Below, piece after piece: positions 10,477 through 20,884 of a stretch of 64,000 nucleotides of DNA (its first letter is position 1; each line of letters opens with the position of its first letter). The notes below the pieces were generated by a model. The model did not search any database, was not told the origin of the DNA, and saw nothing but the letters and a program-made list of their open reading frames with translations. The DNA is taken from assembly GCA_029204225.1 (NCBI GenBank), contig CM055092.1, positions 25,320,460 to 25,384,459 of the forward strand, given 5' to 3'. A program made the translations under genes and the position numbers. Origin of the DNA: Diphasiastrum complanatum (Eukaryota; Streptophyta; Lycopodiopsida; Lycopodiales; Lycopodiaceae).

Positions 10477-13229
10477 CCGAGCCACACACACCAATGTAGT
10501 TAGTTTTACCATATCTTGACAATTTGCACACATTTAAGCTCAATTTAAGCAGATTGTACTATTTTGAATCAATGGTAAACTTTGCAAAGATTGGTTTGAC
10601 TATTTTATTTAAAAAATAGCAATTTTGGTAATTTCTAGTCTCTTCATGTTTAATTTTAAATTGTTTCACAGAATGTAACTATTTTGAACTTTCTATTTGA
10701 TGCTTTTTTTTTATACATATATGTATGTATAGTTATTGTGTTTTTCAAAGAAAATAGATAATTAACTATTGGAAAACAACAAAGTAAAGAAGGAAATAGA
10801 TAGAAAAAAACAAGGTGCTGATTTAGAAATAAGTTTAGGCTGCCAATGCGTTTGTAACCGACTGTGATTAAATAGAGCATTAAAGCAATCTCTATCTAAA
10901 CATTTCAAAAATAGCACTCCTAAAAACAAGATGTCTGACATGATAAGAACTTATGATGTAAACTTCAATTTCCCTGTAGACAACTTCATCTTATCATAAA
11001 TACCAAATCTCCAACTTTATGATCTTTTCTATTCAATATTCGATCATGCCAAGCCTTACGCCATACATTTCTCATGACTAACGCATCAACACAAAAACTA
11101 CCACCAATCAACTTTTGCTAGATTTTTTAATATTTCAACAGTCTACTACGATGGATTTGAATAAATCTCTATCTAGATTCTGGATTCCGCGTGGATTATC
11201 CATGCATGGATAATCCACACAAATTTTTTTGACCAAAAAACAACGTTTGGCGCGAACCAAAATGTGTTTCGCTCCTAAATTAGAGATGGACTTTCTTTTT
11301 TCCGTTGTGTGAGAGAGAGAGAAAAACAAAATATAGATGAGAGTGAGGATGAGATGGCGATGAATGTGAGTGAGAGGATTGATAGTGTTTAGTTTTTAGT
11401 TCATTGATGGATATTAATAGTATTGTCACTCTGTAATAATTGGAAATTTTTGGCAATTATTATGTAATCCTCTATGACTTTAGTGGCAAATTGCGATCGA
11501 ATGCCACCATGCCAAAAATTGTCCCACTTCATTATTATTGTTGCTAGAAACACCAAATCATGTGTAGATGTTGCAAATTGTTTGATGGTTGGATCTGGAG
11601 AATCTGTGCATTGCACCACAAAAGAAGTGCATAAGTTTTGGTTTTTAGTTTCAAGCAAAATTCATAAAAAGTACGTGTATGAGCTTCACTAGCATTTGTG
11701 CAAAATGAGTCGAATTTCAAACTTATATATTAGACAAATTGCTTCTTTGGCAATTATGGGAAAAAAACTACAAAACATATAGAGTACTATGGAACAAGAT
11801 CTCAAAATCTACTTGAAGGGTCAATAAGTAACTAGAGCTTCGATGAGGGTTGAACCTTCACCAAAGAACAACTCCCGCATAACTACTACAAATAATCATG
11901 CTTCACATGGTTTTAACCCTCTCTCGAGTCAATTTTGATGTTTTGTGTCTATCAACTAGGTCGACGATGGTTCATAATGACATTGCATAGCAAACTTACG
12001 TATGATGCAAACTAACCCTCACTAAGCTCAATTTAAGCAGATTGTACTATTTTGAATCAATGGTAACCTTTGCAAAGATTGGTTTGACTATTTTATATAA
12101 AAAGTAGCCATTCTGGTAATTTCTAGTCTCTTCATGTTTAATTTTAAATTGTTTTACATAATGTAACTATTTTGAACTTTTTATTTTATGCTTTTTTTTT
12201 ATACATACATACATATGTATGTATAGTTATTGTGTTTTTTAGAGAAAATAGATAATTACCTAGTGGAAAACAACAAAGTAATGAATGAAATAGATAGAAA
12301 AAAACATGGTGTTGATTTAGAAATAAATTTAGGCTGCCAATGCTCGTGTAACTGACTGTTATTAAATAGAGAATTAAAGCATTCTCTATCTAAACATTTC
12401 AAAAATAACACTCCTAAAAACAAGATGTCTGACATGATAAGAACTTATGATGTAAACTTCAATTTCCCTGTAGACAACTTCATCTTATCATAAATACCAA
12501 ATCTCCAACTTTATGATCTTTTCTATTCAATATTCGATCATGCCAAGCCTTATGCCATACATTTCTCATGACTAACGCATCAACACAAAAACTACCACCA
12601 ATCAGCTTTGGCTAGATTTTTTAATATTTCAACAGTCTACTAATATGGATTTGAATAAATCTCTATCTAGATTCTGGATTCCGCGTGGATTATCCACCCA
12701 TGGATAAGCAGATGGAAACAATTTGCTCTTATTGGAAACAAACAACTAGAAATTTAGCTCAAATAAACATACATGATTAGATTTGAGCAACTATTAATGA
12801 CGTCTTGCTTTCTATAAATCTTGAGATGAAATCCACAACACTGCACATATCAACACTACCTTTAGTAAACACGATTCGCTTCGCATGACCTGAAGATTTA
12901 CCTTGATTGGATCTCGGAAGCAGAAGCTGTCTGCAGAAAATGAGAATCAAGTACATTTTTAGATGCCACTGAACCATTGCAAATTATCATTCTTACCCGA
13001 AACAAGGCAGACGAAAATGTTGATTATTTGTCACCACTGCATAATAACATATATGTGCCTTGAAATTTCCAACCTTTTTCTACCATGACCACTAGTCTTC
13101 TTTTCAGGTGAATGTGCTTGAAGAATTGCAACTTCTACAAAACTCAAAGAAGAGTTTTTCCGACTCATGTACCGAGCTATATGAAAAAAGTCGTCTTCAT
13201 CGTATTTCTCCCACTGTAGACCAAGGAAC

Positions 13230-13829
13230 TGTGAAGAATTGAAAAAGATTATCTATGTTAGATATAGGGGTCTTATGTTTTTTACATCAAGCATCTAGGT
13301 GTAGGATGTTGATAGGAATAAATTTGGCATAGATGGCAAATTATGCACTTCCACTTGTAATGCCACTATTGAGCCAAAATAGAGTAAGAGACTAAACACG
13401 TGCCAATTAGAGTGTAGACAAGTGTAAAGCTTTTGTTTGATGAATTCCAAGAGGTCCAATAGGATTTAGAGGTGGAACCTTGTGAGGTCCAATAGGAAAT
13501 TGAGGTGTGCTTGATATAGTCCAATAGAATTAAGAGGTGCATGGATCAATGATCATTGTACTCCTCATTTTGAAACTAATTGATTTGGTGATTTCATGGA
13601 TTTTGTGAGTTATTGGATTTCTAGCTTTCTCTCTCTACTCGAGAGCTCATGATGCTTTTTCTCTCTCTACCCGAGGAGAGAGTGAGTGAATGCATGTAGT
13701 AGTGTGTTTTTGCCATAGGAACTAAGATTGATCTTGAGTCTCAATCTAGTCTTGATCTTGGTGCATCTACACACCTTAGGAGATCACAAGTACATGTTTG
13801 TGGACAATCCACACGTGTGAAATTCAAGA
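13230..13829. mobile_element. Solo LTR, unit 4 copy
   Basis: Same LTR, one base shorter (CTTGATATAG instead of CTTGAATATAG near 13513). Confidence 0.8.
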
Positions 13830-14012
13830 GGACCTACAAATTATCACTTTTTATTTCTCACATGTGGGAGATTAAACATGCATTAAAATCAAAAGACCCT
13901 TCTTCAAACATTTGGAGAGCAATGCGCTTTATAATGTGACCTAGCTGTATAACCCACTATATATAATAAAGTTGATTTTAAATGCAGATGACACTCTGTA
14001 CTCTAACCATAC

Positions 14013-14097
14013 CAATGGCATTTCAGACTCATAGTTTTCTAATGGAAAGTTAAGTTTCTCGGTGTGACCAAGTTTAATTGCTGACCCATCATAATTC
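14013..14097 (-). pseudogene. AP2-domain exon relic, unit 4
   Basis: 85-bp reverse copy of the AP2 exon, same context as in the other units. Confidence 0.7.
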
Positions 14098-15302
14098 CTG
14101 AGCCACACACACCAATGTAACTAGTTTTACCATATCTTGACAATTTGCACACATTTAAGCTCAATTTAAGCAGATTGTACTATTTTGAATCAATGGTAAA
14201 CTTTGCAAAGATTGGTTTGACTATTTAATTTAAAAAATAGCAATTTTGGTAATTTCTAGTCTCTTCATGTATAATTTTAAATTGTTTCACAGAATGTAAC
14301 TATTTTGAACTTTCTATTTTATGCTTTTTTTTTATACATATATGTATGTATAGTTATTGTGTTTTTCAAAGAAAATAGATAATTAACTATTGGAAAACAA
14401 CAAAGTAAAGAACGAAATAGATAGAAAAAAACAAGGTGCTGATTTAGAAATAAGTTTAGGCTGCCAATGCTTTTGTAACTGACTGTGATTAAATAGAGCA
14501 TTAAAGCACTCTCTATCTAAACATTTCAAAAATAGCACTCCTAAAAACAAGATGTCTCACATGATAAGAACTTATGTTGTAAACTTCAATTTCCCTATAA
14601 ACAACTTCATCTTATCATAAATACCAAATCTCCAACTTTATGATCTTTTCTATTCAAACTTCGATCATGCGAAGCCTTACGCCATACATTTTTCATGACT
14701 AACGCATCAACACAAAAACTACCACCAATCAACTTTCGCTAGATTTTTTTAAATATTTCAACAGTCTACTACTATGGATTTGAATAAATCTCTATCTAGA
14801 TTCTGGATTCCGCGTGGATTATCCATGCATGGATAATCCACACAAATTTTTTTGACCAAAAAACAACGTTTGGCGCGAACCAAAATGTGTTTCGCTCCTA
14901 AATTAGAGATGGACTTTCTTTTTTCCGTTGTGTGAGAGAGAGAGAAAAACAGAGTATAGATGAGAGTGAGGATGAGATGGCGATGAATGTGAGTGAGAGG
15001 ATTGATAGTGTTTAGTTTTTAGTTCATTGATGGATATTAATAGTCCTGTCACTCTGTGATAATTGGAAATTTTTGGCAATTATTATGTAATCCTCTATGA
15101 CTTTAGTGGCAAATTGGGATCGAATGCCACCATGCCAAAAATTGTCCCACTTCATTATTATTGTTGCTAGAAACACCAAATCATGTGTAGATGTTGCAAA
15201 TTGTTTGATGGTTGGATCTGGAGAATCTGTGCATTGCACCACAAAAGAAGTGCATAAGTTTTGGTTTTTAGTTTCAAGCAAAATTCATAAAAAGTACGTG
15301 TA

Positions 15303-15307
15303 TGAGC
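15303..15307. repeat. Target-site duplication TGAGC, left
   Basis: Matches 20880-20884; the unoccupied site TATGAGCTTCACT is present in the other array units, for example near 11678-11690. Confidence 0.93.
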
Positions 15308-15384
15308 TGTGAAAATTGTCAACATTTCCTTGTCTAGTTTTAGGCCAAAATTGCTAAAAATGGCACATAGTTTAGGATCTGACT

Positions 15385-15400
15385 TTTCACACGTGTGAAA
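15385..15400. promoter_or_regulatory. G-box-centred palindrome in U3
   Basis: TTTCACACGTGTGAAA is a perfect 16-bp palindrome with a CACGTG-type ACGT core, the classical binding site of plant bZIP/bHLH factors. It recurs in the 3' LTR (20310-20325), in both LTRs of element 2 as a 14-bp core, and as CACACGTGTG in the embedded solo LTRs, although surrounding LTR sequence differs. A role as enhancer is inferred. Confidence 0.55.
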
Positions 15401-15577
15401 CAGGTCTAGATATTTTTAGTAAGTGTATTTTTTCAGTATAAAGAAGTGTCAAACTTCAAGACCTTCGAAATGAGTCCATTTTCATGTATTTTGGACATAT
15501 ATGCCAATTTTACCTATATAGGGCATATTTTAGGTAAGGAGGGTCTAGAGAGAGGAGAGAGAGTCATCTCTCTCAGC

Positions 15578-15585
15578 TATATATA
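15578..15585 (+). promoter_or_regulatory. Putative TATA box of the element 1 LTR
   Basis: TATATATA inside GCTATATATAGC, about 270 bp into the LTR and downstream of the G-box palindrome, in the usual place for an LTR promoter. Confidence 0.55.
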
Positions 15586-15954
15586 GCAGGTAGGCCGTGG
15601 AGAAACAGGTTGGAGCAGATCCATTGTATTCATTTGCTTAATGAGAGATTTTTCTATTGGGTTCTCCTTCCATTGTTGGCATTGTGTAGTGATTGAGTTC
15701 AAGCTTTGTGTGTATGATCTTAGGTGCTTTCCAAAAGTGGTAGGCTGATGTATTATGGACTGTATAATGCTATTTTGGGCCGCACTTGATGTTTATGGAA
15801 GTTTCCATTTGTGATAAATGCTTTTTGATCAAGTTCTTTGCATTCTAGGTAGCATAGAATGTGTTGCCAATTCCTAGCTTATGTAGTTTGGAGTGCAAGC
15901 ATTCAAGCCAATGATCTTGGAGTTTAGATCCACTTAGGATCTGTGTTTTTCACA

Positions 15955-15966
15955 TGGTATCAGAGC
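15955..15966 (+). promoter_or_regulatory. Primer binding site, initiator Met tRNA type
   Basis: TGGTATCAGAGC directly abuts the 5' LTR end. This is the standard plant copia/gypsy primer site, complementary to the 3' end of initiator methionine tRNA. Element 2 has the same site on the minus strand (45580-45591). Confidence 0.93.
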
Positions 15967-17126
15967 TGGTTGGCTTCTATTTACAGTAAGTATTCCATTT
16001 TTGGTGATATTTGGATGTTTGATCAAGTTCTACCATGATTTTGCATTGCTTTGTTGATCAAATCTTACTAACCTTTGTTTTGTGAGTTGAACTTGTGGAT
16101 CAAAAGCATATTTCAGGTCTATTGAAGATCAGAGGCTGAAAAGAAACTATTTTGGATCAGATCATAACACCTAATCATTTGTGATTGTGAGGCTTGTGCA
16201 TATTCAATACTAACAATGTTCTTTTCAATCCTATTGTTGACAATCTCCATTCTTGGATGAACACTCTTCTTAAGTGGATGAAACTTCTCCTTAAGTGGAT
16301 GACAAATGCTCTTTTGAGTGAGTTGTAATTCTCCTAAAGGCTGAGCAAAGCTCCCATTTGGATGAAAGATCCCCTTTTTTGGGTGAACATATTGTAAGCT
16401 CCATTGTGAAGAGCATATTGTAAAGATTGTCATCAATTTTGGCATAATTTTTGGTGTACTTTGTTGAGCATGTAAGTAACTCTCCTTATGTAATTTGATT
16501 GGAGCATTTGCTGGAAGGTGTTAACCATTATGCAAGTGTGTTTTCAGGTTCTTAACAGGTTGAGGAACATTCTCATGTGAAGTGATCTTAGATCTACATC
16601 TAAACACCAAGATTTGACAAGATAGTGAAGCTAGTCTTGTGATTCACTAAGTGTGCTCATTCATTCACCTCTAAATCTTGTATTTATCACTTGCTGGAGT
16701 TTATAAACTTTTAGAAGTGTGGTTTACATGTGGTTTTACAGGTTGAATCAATATCTTAGTGTGTTGATCATATGTTGATCAAGTTTGTTCATTACTAGGT
16801 AATCTTGGCATCCTAGTTTTGGGTATTTTCTAAGAATGCAAGTAACTCTTCACACCATAACTTGATTTGGTCACTTGCTGGAAAGTTTGAGAGCTTAAGC
16901 AAGAGTGTGTTCAGGTTGGTTTGATTTTGTAATCCATTCTTAGTGTGTGCAAAGTGTTGCATGTGTTTCAATCTTCCTTTCTATGCTTGGAAACCATCTA
17001 GGTTCAAGATAGAAGTGTTTTAGGGTCCTAAATCTTCATAGATCTCTTTATCTATCATTTGTTGAGAGAAAAGTGAGTGCTAAGTGCTTTAGGACAGAAC
17101 CTAAAAGTTGAAGAAACATTAGAATC
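15967..17126 (+). other. Untranslated leader of element 1
   Basis: 1160 bp between primer site and Gag start with no convincing ORF on the plus strand. It is nearly identical to the leader of element 2 (reverse complement of 44418-45579), more alike than the upstream LTR halves. It contains repeated AAGTGGATGA/AAGTGGATGAC and TGATCAAG-type words. Shared packaging or translation signals are the simplest reason for conservation between the two elements. Confidence 0.75.
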
Positions 17127-20100
17127 ATGGCTTCCAATGGTGGGATCATGCTAGAGTCTAGTGAAAGGTTGAGTTCATCAAACTACTCTACTTGGAAAGT
17201 GAGGATGGAGTCCTTACTTGAGTTGAATGAACTCATGGACATAGTTGCAGAAATTGAAGAGAGACCTCTCACACTTCAAGAGCAACAAAGGTTTGATAAG
17301 AAGGCCAAAAGGGCTCTTCATATCATTAAAATGAATGTTACAAATGAACTTCTCAAGGAAGTTGGAAAGTGTCAAAGTGCAAGTGAGGCATGGAATGCCT
17401 TAAAGAAGCTCTTTGAATCAAAGTCCACATCTAGGGTATTGACCCTAAGGAGACAAATATTTTCTAGTAGGCAAAGAGAGGGTGAAAGTGCTCATGCATT
17501 TATCTTGAGAGTTAAGTCCCTAAGTGATGATTTAGCATGCATTGATGAGAACATAAAAGATGGTGAAATAGTCCAAGTTATGTTGAATGGTTTGCTAAAT
17601 GAACATGCTAACCTTGTGCAAAGTTTTGCCATTCAAAGAGTCTTGCCAAGTGTGGTTGACTTGCAAGAAATCTTATTGGCTGAAGAACATAGGTTGCAAT
17701 CAAAGCTTGATGGTGCATCCTTGCAAGGTGGAGGTGAAGAGGCTTTCTTCACAAAAGGCAAATTCAAGGGCAAAGGTAAAGGCAAAGGGAAATGTTCCAA
17801 AGGTGGTAACTTTGATCATGATGATCACTCTTCCTCTTCCTCTTCTACTAAGAACAATAAGTCAAAGTTCAAGTGCTTTTATTGTGGGATAAAAGGACAT
17901 TTTGCAAATGAATGCCATAAGAAACAAAATGCTAGATCTAGGTTGAGATCTAATGTACTTCTTGGAGATGATAATTGTTGTGCTAACTTGGCAAGCTTTG
18001 GTGAATCTATGGTCAATTTTTTGGATCCATTGGATCTTGAAGATGCACTAGTGTTACCTACTAGTCATATGGAGTCATGTGGAGCTAAATTAGCATCATG
18101 TTTGTACTCTTCTACTCATGGACTTCCAAGGCTTGGTGGTTCTTCAATGGTGCTAGATGGCAAGTGCAAAAATGGAAAAGGTAAGGAAGGAGCTAACTTC
18201 ATCAATGGAGTTGATGAAGATTCTTCTTTGGAAGTGATTGTTGCTAATGACTTGTTTGTTCATATGGAAAAAGATGGAGATGCTAAGTGTCATTCTTTGC
18301 AAGAAGATGGTTGTTCTTCTAATTCTTTTCATATTGATGTATGTAATCATGTGGGAAAAGATGATGGTGCTTTGAGCATGCTTGAAGGAAATGGTTCTTT
18401 TACATCTTTTTGTGATAAAGTCATTTGTGCAACAAGTGGTGTCACATTTCTTCATAAAAAGAGTAGATCAAAGGTTTCTATCATGAGACTTGGTGAGGGA
18501 GATCACAAGTCAAAAGGAAGAGAAGTATGTGAAGTGTTCAAAGTAGGATGTACTTTGAATGATGTTTTTATGAACGATAGTGAGGAAGAATCATTATCAT
18601 ATGACTCATTACCTAAATCATTGAGTAGAAGTTCATGTTTGAAAAGAGAGAGTACTTCAATCACTCTTATGTTGAAGGTACTAAGGATTCTTTTCTTGGC
18701 TTCTAATATTCAAGAGTCTTCTACTTCTTATGGTGCAACTATCAAGAGGGAGGTTTCTAACTTTTGTGGTGCTAGCATTAAGAGGGAGTCTTGTGAAGGA
18801 AAGGGCAATGGAAGAGTGGTTATTGGGAAGATCCAAAGCATGGATCTAACATCTCTTCATCAACTCAAAGCATTCTATGATTGTGGTGGATTGTTCATTC
18901 ATGGTCAAGATGGCAAAAGGTTGGTTGAAGAAGACTACATGGAGCAACTCAAGTGGCAACTTCTTCAAGTCAAGGGAGATATCATTGGTGAGCTTATTGA
19001 GGTTTGTTATGAACTCAAGAGGGCTGTTTTGATTAGGTTTGATACTCATCTTCACCTACTCTACTTCATGTTAAATGGAAATGTTGGAATCTATCTTTTG
19101 GTTTATGATGGTGGCATTGTTTTCACTAACTATAGTGAAGGGTCAAATTTGAGCATTGATGAGATCTTGTGGGATCTTAATCATGTGTTTGAGAGGGAGT
19201 ATCTTCAGAGTTTCAGATCTGAAGATGTTCACATATGCAAGATCTTTGATGTCTTATTGGAAGATCAAGAGGTTGATCTTGGATTGCTTCATCAACACCA
19301 AGAGACAAGTGGCAATTCGAAGCTAGTGAAAAGCATCAAAGAAGAGACAAATGGTCAAGGCATTTTGGATCTGTTTTTACAGGTTCTTGAAGGTTCAAGT
19401 AAGGTCTTTGGAGCTGCAAGGAAGTGTCTTCTTACTCTACCTCACTTGCCTAATCTCATGTATGAACATTGTTATGTCAATGTGTTGAAATTGTCAAATT
19501 TCAATAAAACTAGTTCCATAGTTTTGCATCCTTTGGATCTTGGAGATGGAATAGTTATCATTGCTGGTTTGTATGATCAAGTACATGAATTCATTCAGAT
19601 CTTGAAAGGTATTGAAGTGGTCAATATGTTTTCTTTTGAACAAAGTTCAAGATCTAGTATTCTAGTGTTGGCAAATTGGCAACTTGTTGACATTGTAGGA
19701 TCAAGCGTTGTGTGCAAATCTTGTGGAGGTACTTCAAGTATTTCAAGTTCAGGTTTTGGTCATTCAAATGGAGTAGGGAACACATCTTTTTGGCATTCAT
19801 TCACTCAAAGGCTTTCATGGATTGAAGATCTACAAAGGCAAGGTGGTGATGGAAGTTCATTCATGGAGATACATGTTGCATTCACTATATGTATAGTGAA
19901 ATGTGGAGGAGGCATGCAAACACTTGTTGATCACTTTCATTTACAACTTGTTTGCTGCTATTTTACAGAGAAACCAGATATGGATACATGGAGGAATTCA
20001 TTAATTGAGATTCTATGTTCTTTTACATGTACCATTTTTATGATTCTATGTAAAATTGATGTAAGAAATAGTGAAGCATCCTATATGGACACTATTATCT

Positions 20101-20219
20101 ATATCAATTATGTTGTGTCCTATTTTGTACATATTAGGATCCTTGAGAAGAGATCTATTCTGATGATGGAGATCATTCTTAAGTTGGAACAAAGTAGTGT
20201 TGTAAAACTAGCAAGTTAA
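17127..20219 (+). CDS. Gag fused to a long uncharacterised protein (1030 aa)
   Basis: Residues 1-263 are a copia-type Gag (UBN2-like capsid region with a STWKVRMESLL start, basic GKGKGKGK stretch, zinc knuckle CFYCGIKGHFANEC at 250-263). They match the Gag of element 2 almost residue for residue. From residue 264 the two diverge abruptly. Element 1 continues for about 765 residues with no retropepsin DSG, integrase or RT YVDD motif. The extension has an acidic/Ser-rich first part with short KRE(S/V) repeats around GATIKREVS and GASIKRESC, then a more globular-looking part (LTSLHQLKAFYDCGG to LEDQEVDL...LMYEHCYVNVLKLS), and hydrophobic stretches near the C-terminus (LCSFTCTIFMILC, IIYINYVVSYFV). 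The last residues VKLAS align with the LKLAS tail of element 2 Pol, so Pol was replaced between zinc knuckle and tail. A domain around LEDQEVDL recurs at 37360-37794. Function unknown; it may be a Gag-linked accessory protein. Confidence 0.85.
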   Translation: MASNGGIMLESSERLSSSNYSTWKVRMESLLELNELMDIVAEIEERPLTLQEQQRFDKKAKRALHIIKMNVTNELLKEVGKCQSASEAWNALKKLFESKSTSRVLTLRRQIFSSRQREGESAHAFILRVKSLSDDLACIDENIKDGEIVQVMLNGLLNEHANLVQSFAIQRVLPSVVDLQEILLAEEHRLQSKLDGASLQGGGEEAFFTKGKFKGKGKGKGKCSKGGNFDHDDHSSSSSSTKNNKSKFKCFYCGIKGHFANECHKKQNARSRLRSNVLLGDDNCCANLASFGESMVNFLDPLDLEDALVLPTSHMESCGAKLASCLYSSTHGLPRLGGSSMVLDGKCKNGKGKEGANFINGVDEDSSLEVIVANDLFVHMEKDGDAKCHSLQEDGCSSNSFHIDVCNHVGKDDGALSMLEGNGSFTSFCDKVICATSGVTFLHKKSRSKVSIMRLGEGDHKSKGREVCEVFKVGCTLNDVFMNDSEEESLSYDSLPKSLSRSSCLKRESTSITLMLKVLRILFLASNIQESSTSYGATIKREVSNFCGASIKRESCEGKGNGRVVIGKIQSMDLTSLHQLKAFYDCGGLFIHGQDGKRLVEEDYMEQLKWQLLQVKGDIIGELIEVCYELKRAVLIRFDTHLHLLYFMLNGNVGIYLLVYDGGIVFTNYSEGSNLSIDEILWDLNHVFEREYLQSFRSEDVHICKIFDVLLEDQEVDLGLLHQHQETSGNSKLVKSIKEETNGQGILDLFLQVLEGSSKVFGAARKCLLTLPHLPNLMYEHCYVNVLKLSNFNKTSSIVLHPLDLGDGIVIIAGLYDQVHEFIQILKGIEVVNMFSFEQSSRSSILVLANWQLVDIVGSSVVCKSCGGTSSISSSGFGHSNGVGNTSFWHSFTQRLSWIEDLQRQGGDGSSFMEIHVAFTICIVKCGGGMQTLVDHFHLQLVCCYFTEKPDMDTWRNSLIEILCSFTCTIFMILCKIDVRNSEASYMDTIIYINYVVSYFVHIRILEKRSILMMEIILKLEQSSVVKLAS

Positions 20220-20232
20220 GTTGAAGAGGGAG
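20218..20232 (+). promoter_or_regulatory. Polypurine tract of element 1
   Basis: AAGTTGAAGAGGGAG immediately precedes the 3' LTR, the expected plus-strand primer. Element 2 has GTTGAAGAGGGAG at the equivalent place. Confidence 0.85.
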
Positions 20233-20879
20233 TGTGAAAATTGTCAACATTTCCTTGTCTAGTTTTAGGCCAAAATTGCTAAAAATGGCACATAGTTTAG
20301 GATCTGACTTTTCACACGTGTGAAACAGGTCTAGATATTTTTAGTAAGTGTATTTTTTCAGTATGAAGAAGTGTCAAACTTCAAGACCTTCGAAATGAGT
20401 CCATTTTCATGTATTTTGGACATATATGTCAATTTTACCTATATAGGGCATATTTTAGGTAAGGAGGGTCTAGAGAGAGGAGAGAGAGTCATCTCTCTCA
20501 GCTATATATAGCAGGTAGGCCGTGGAGAAACAGGTTGGAGCAGATCCATTGTATTCATTTGCTTAATGAGAGATTTTTCTATTGGGTTCTCCTTCCATTG
20601 TTGGCATTGTGTAGTGATTGAGTTCAAGCTTTGTGTGTATGATCTTAGGTGCTTTCCAAAAGTAGTAGGCTGATGTATTATGGACTGTATAATGCTATTT
20701 TGGGCCGCACTTGATGTTTATGGAAGTTTCCATTTGTGATAAATGCTTTTTGATCAAGTTCTTTGCATTCTAGGTAGCATAGAATGTGTTGCCAATTCCT
20801 AGCTTATGTAGTTTGGAGTGCAAGCATTCAAGCCAATGATCTTGGAGTTTAGATCCACTTAGGATCTGTATTTCTCACA
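20233..20879 (+). mobile_element. 3' LTR of element 1
   Basis: 647 bp, about 5 substitutions (all transitions) from the 5' LTR: A/G in CAGTATRAAG, C/T in ATATGYCAAT, G/A in AAGTRGTAGG, and two near the end (CTGTRTTTYTCACA). Confidence 0.92.
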
Positions 20880-20884
20880 TGAGC
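20880..20884. repeat. Target-site duplication TGAGC, right
   Basis: Second copy of the TGAGC at 15303-15307. Confidence 0.93.

Larger units (their letters stand above)
8804..11684 (-). repeat. Tandem array unit 3 (short 2128-bp period)
   Basis: Begins in A-type sequence after the crossover, continues through the gene-block fragment, the solo LTR at 9608-10208, the AP2 exon at 10392-10476, A' (10525-11190) and the terminal segments. Anchor spacing to the previous unit is 2128 bp (LTR starts 7480 and 9608). The A' copy is mosaic: A' at its left, A-type around 10920-11070 (GTCTGACATG, GATGTAAACTTC), A' again after about 11100. Confidence 0.82.
11685..15307 (-). repeat. Tandem array unit 4 (3623 bp)
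   Basis: Complete unit with A segment, gene-block fragment, solo LTR, AP2 exon, A' and terminal segments. A' at 14.3-14.8 kb is A' type throughout. The unit ends exactly where element 1 is inserted; the last five bases TGAGC (15303-15307) are the target duplication. Confidence 0.85.
15308..15954 (+). mobile_element. 5' LTR of element 1
   Basis: 647 bp, TGTGAAAATTG...TTTTTCACA. A TATA box (TATATATA) lies at 15578-15585, so transcription probably starts some 30 bp downstream. A perfect TTTCACACGTGTGAAA palindrome lies at 15385-15400. The 3' part from about 15708 is almost identical to the LTR of element 2; the 5' part is clearly diverged from it. Confidence 0.93.
15308..20879 (+). mobile_element. 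Element 1: complete non-autonomous copia-like LTR retrotransposon with a Gag-fusion ORF
   Basis: A 5572-bp element with 647-bp LTRs (TG...CA), 5-bp target duplication TGAGC on both sides, tRNA-Met primer site, 1.16-kb leader, one 1030-codon ORF and a polypurine tract. It sits in the terminal segment of an array unit; removing element plus one TSD copy (5577 bp) restores the array period (12777 to 21977 becomes 3623). The LTRs differ by about 5 transitions, so it is young. There is no protease, integrase, RT or RNase H, so mobility must have come from a partner. Element 2 at 39820-46246 shares its leader and Gag almost base for base. It resembles the plant TR-GAG class (LTRs plus GAG only), but with a long added protein. 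Confidence 0.93.

Noticed and set aside
16119-16445. 108-codon antisense frame in the leader of element 1 (and 45155-45427 in element 2)
   Set aside because: Antisense in an untranslated leader; preserved because the leaders are nearly identical. No motif.
19980-20216. Env-like transmembrane protein at the C-terminus of the element 1 ORF
   Set aside because: There are hydrophobic stretches but no signal peptide, cleavage site or other envelope feature; mentioned only as a property of the ORF.
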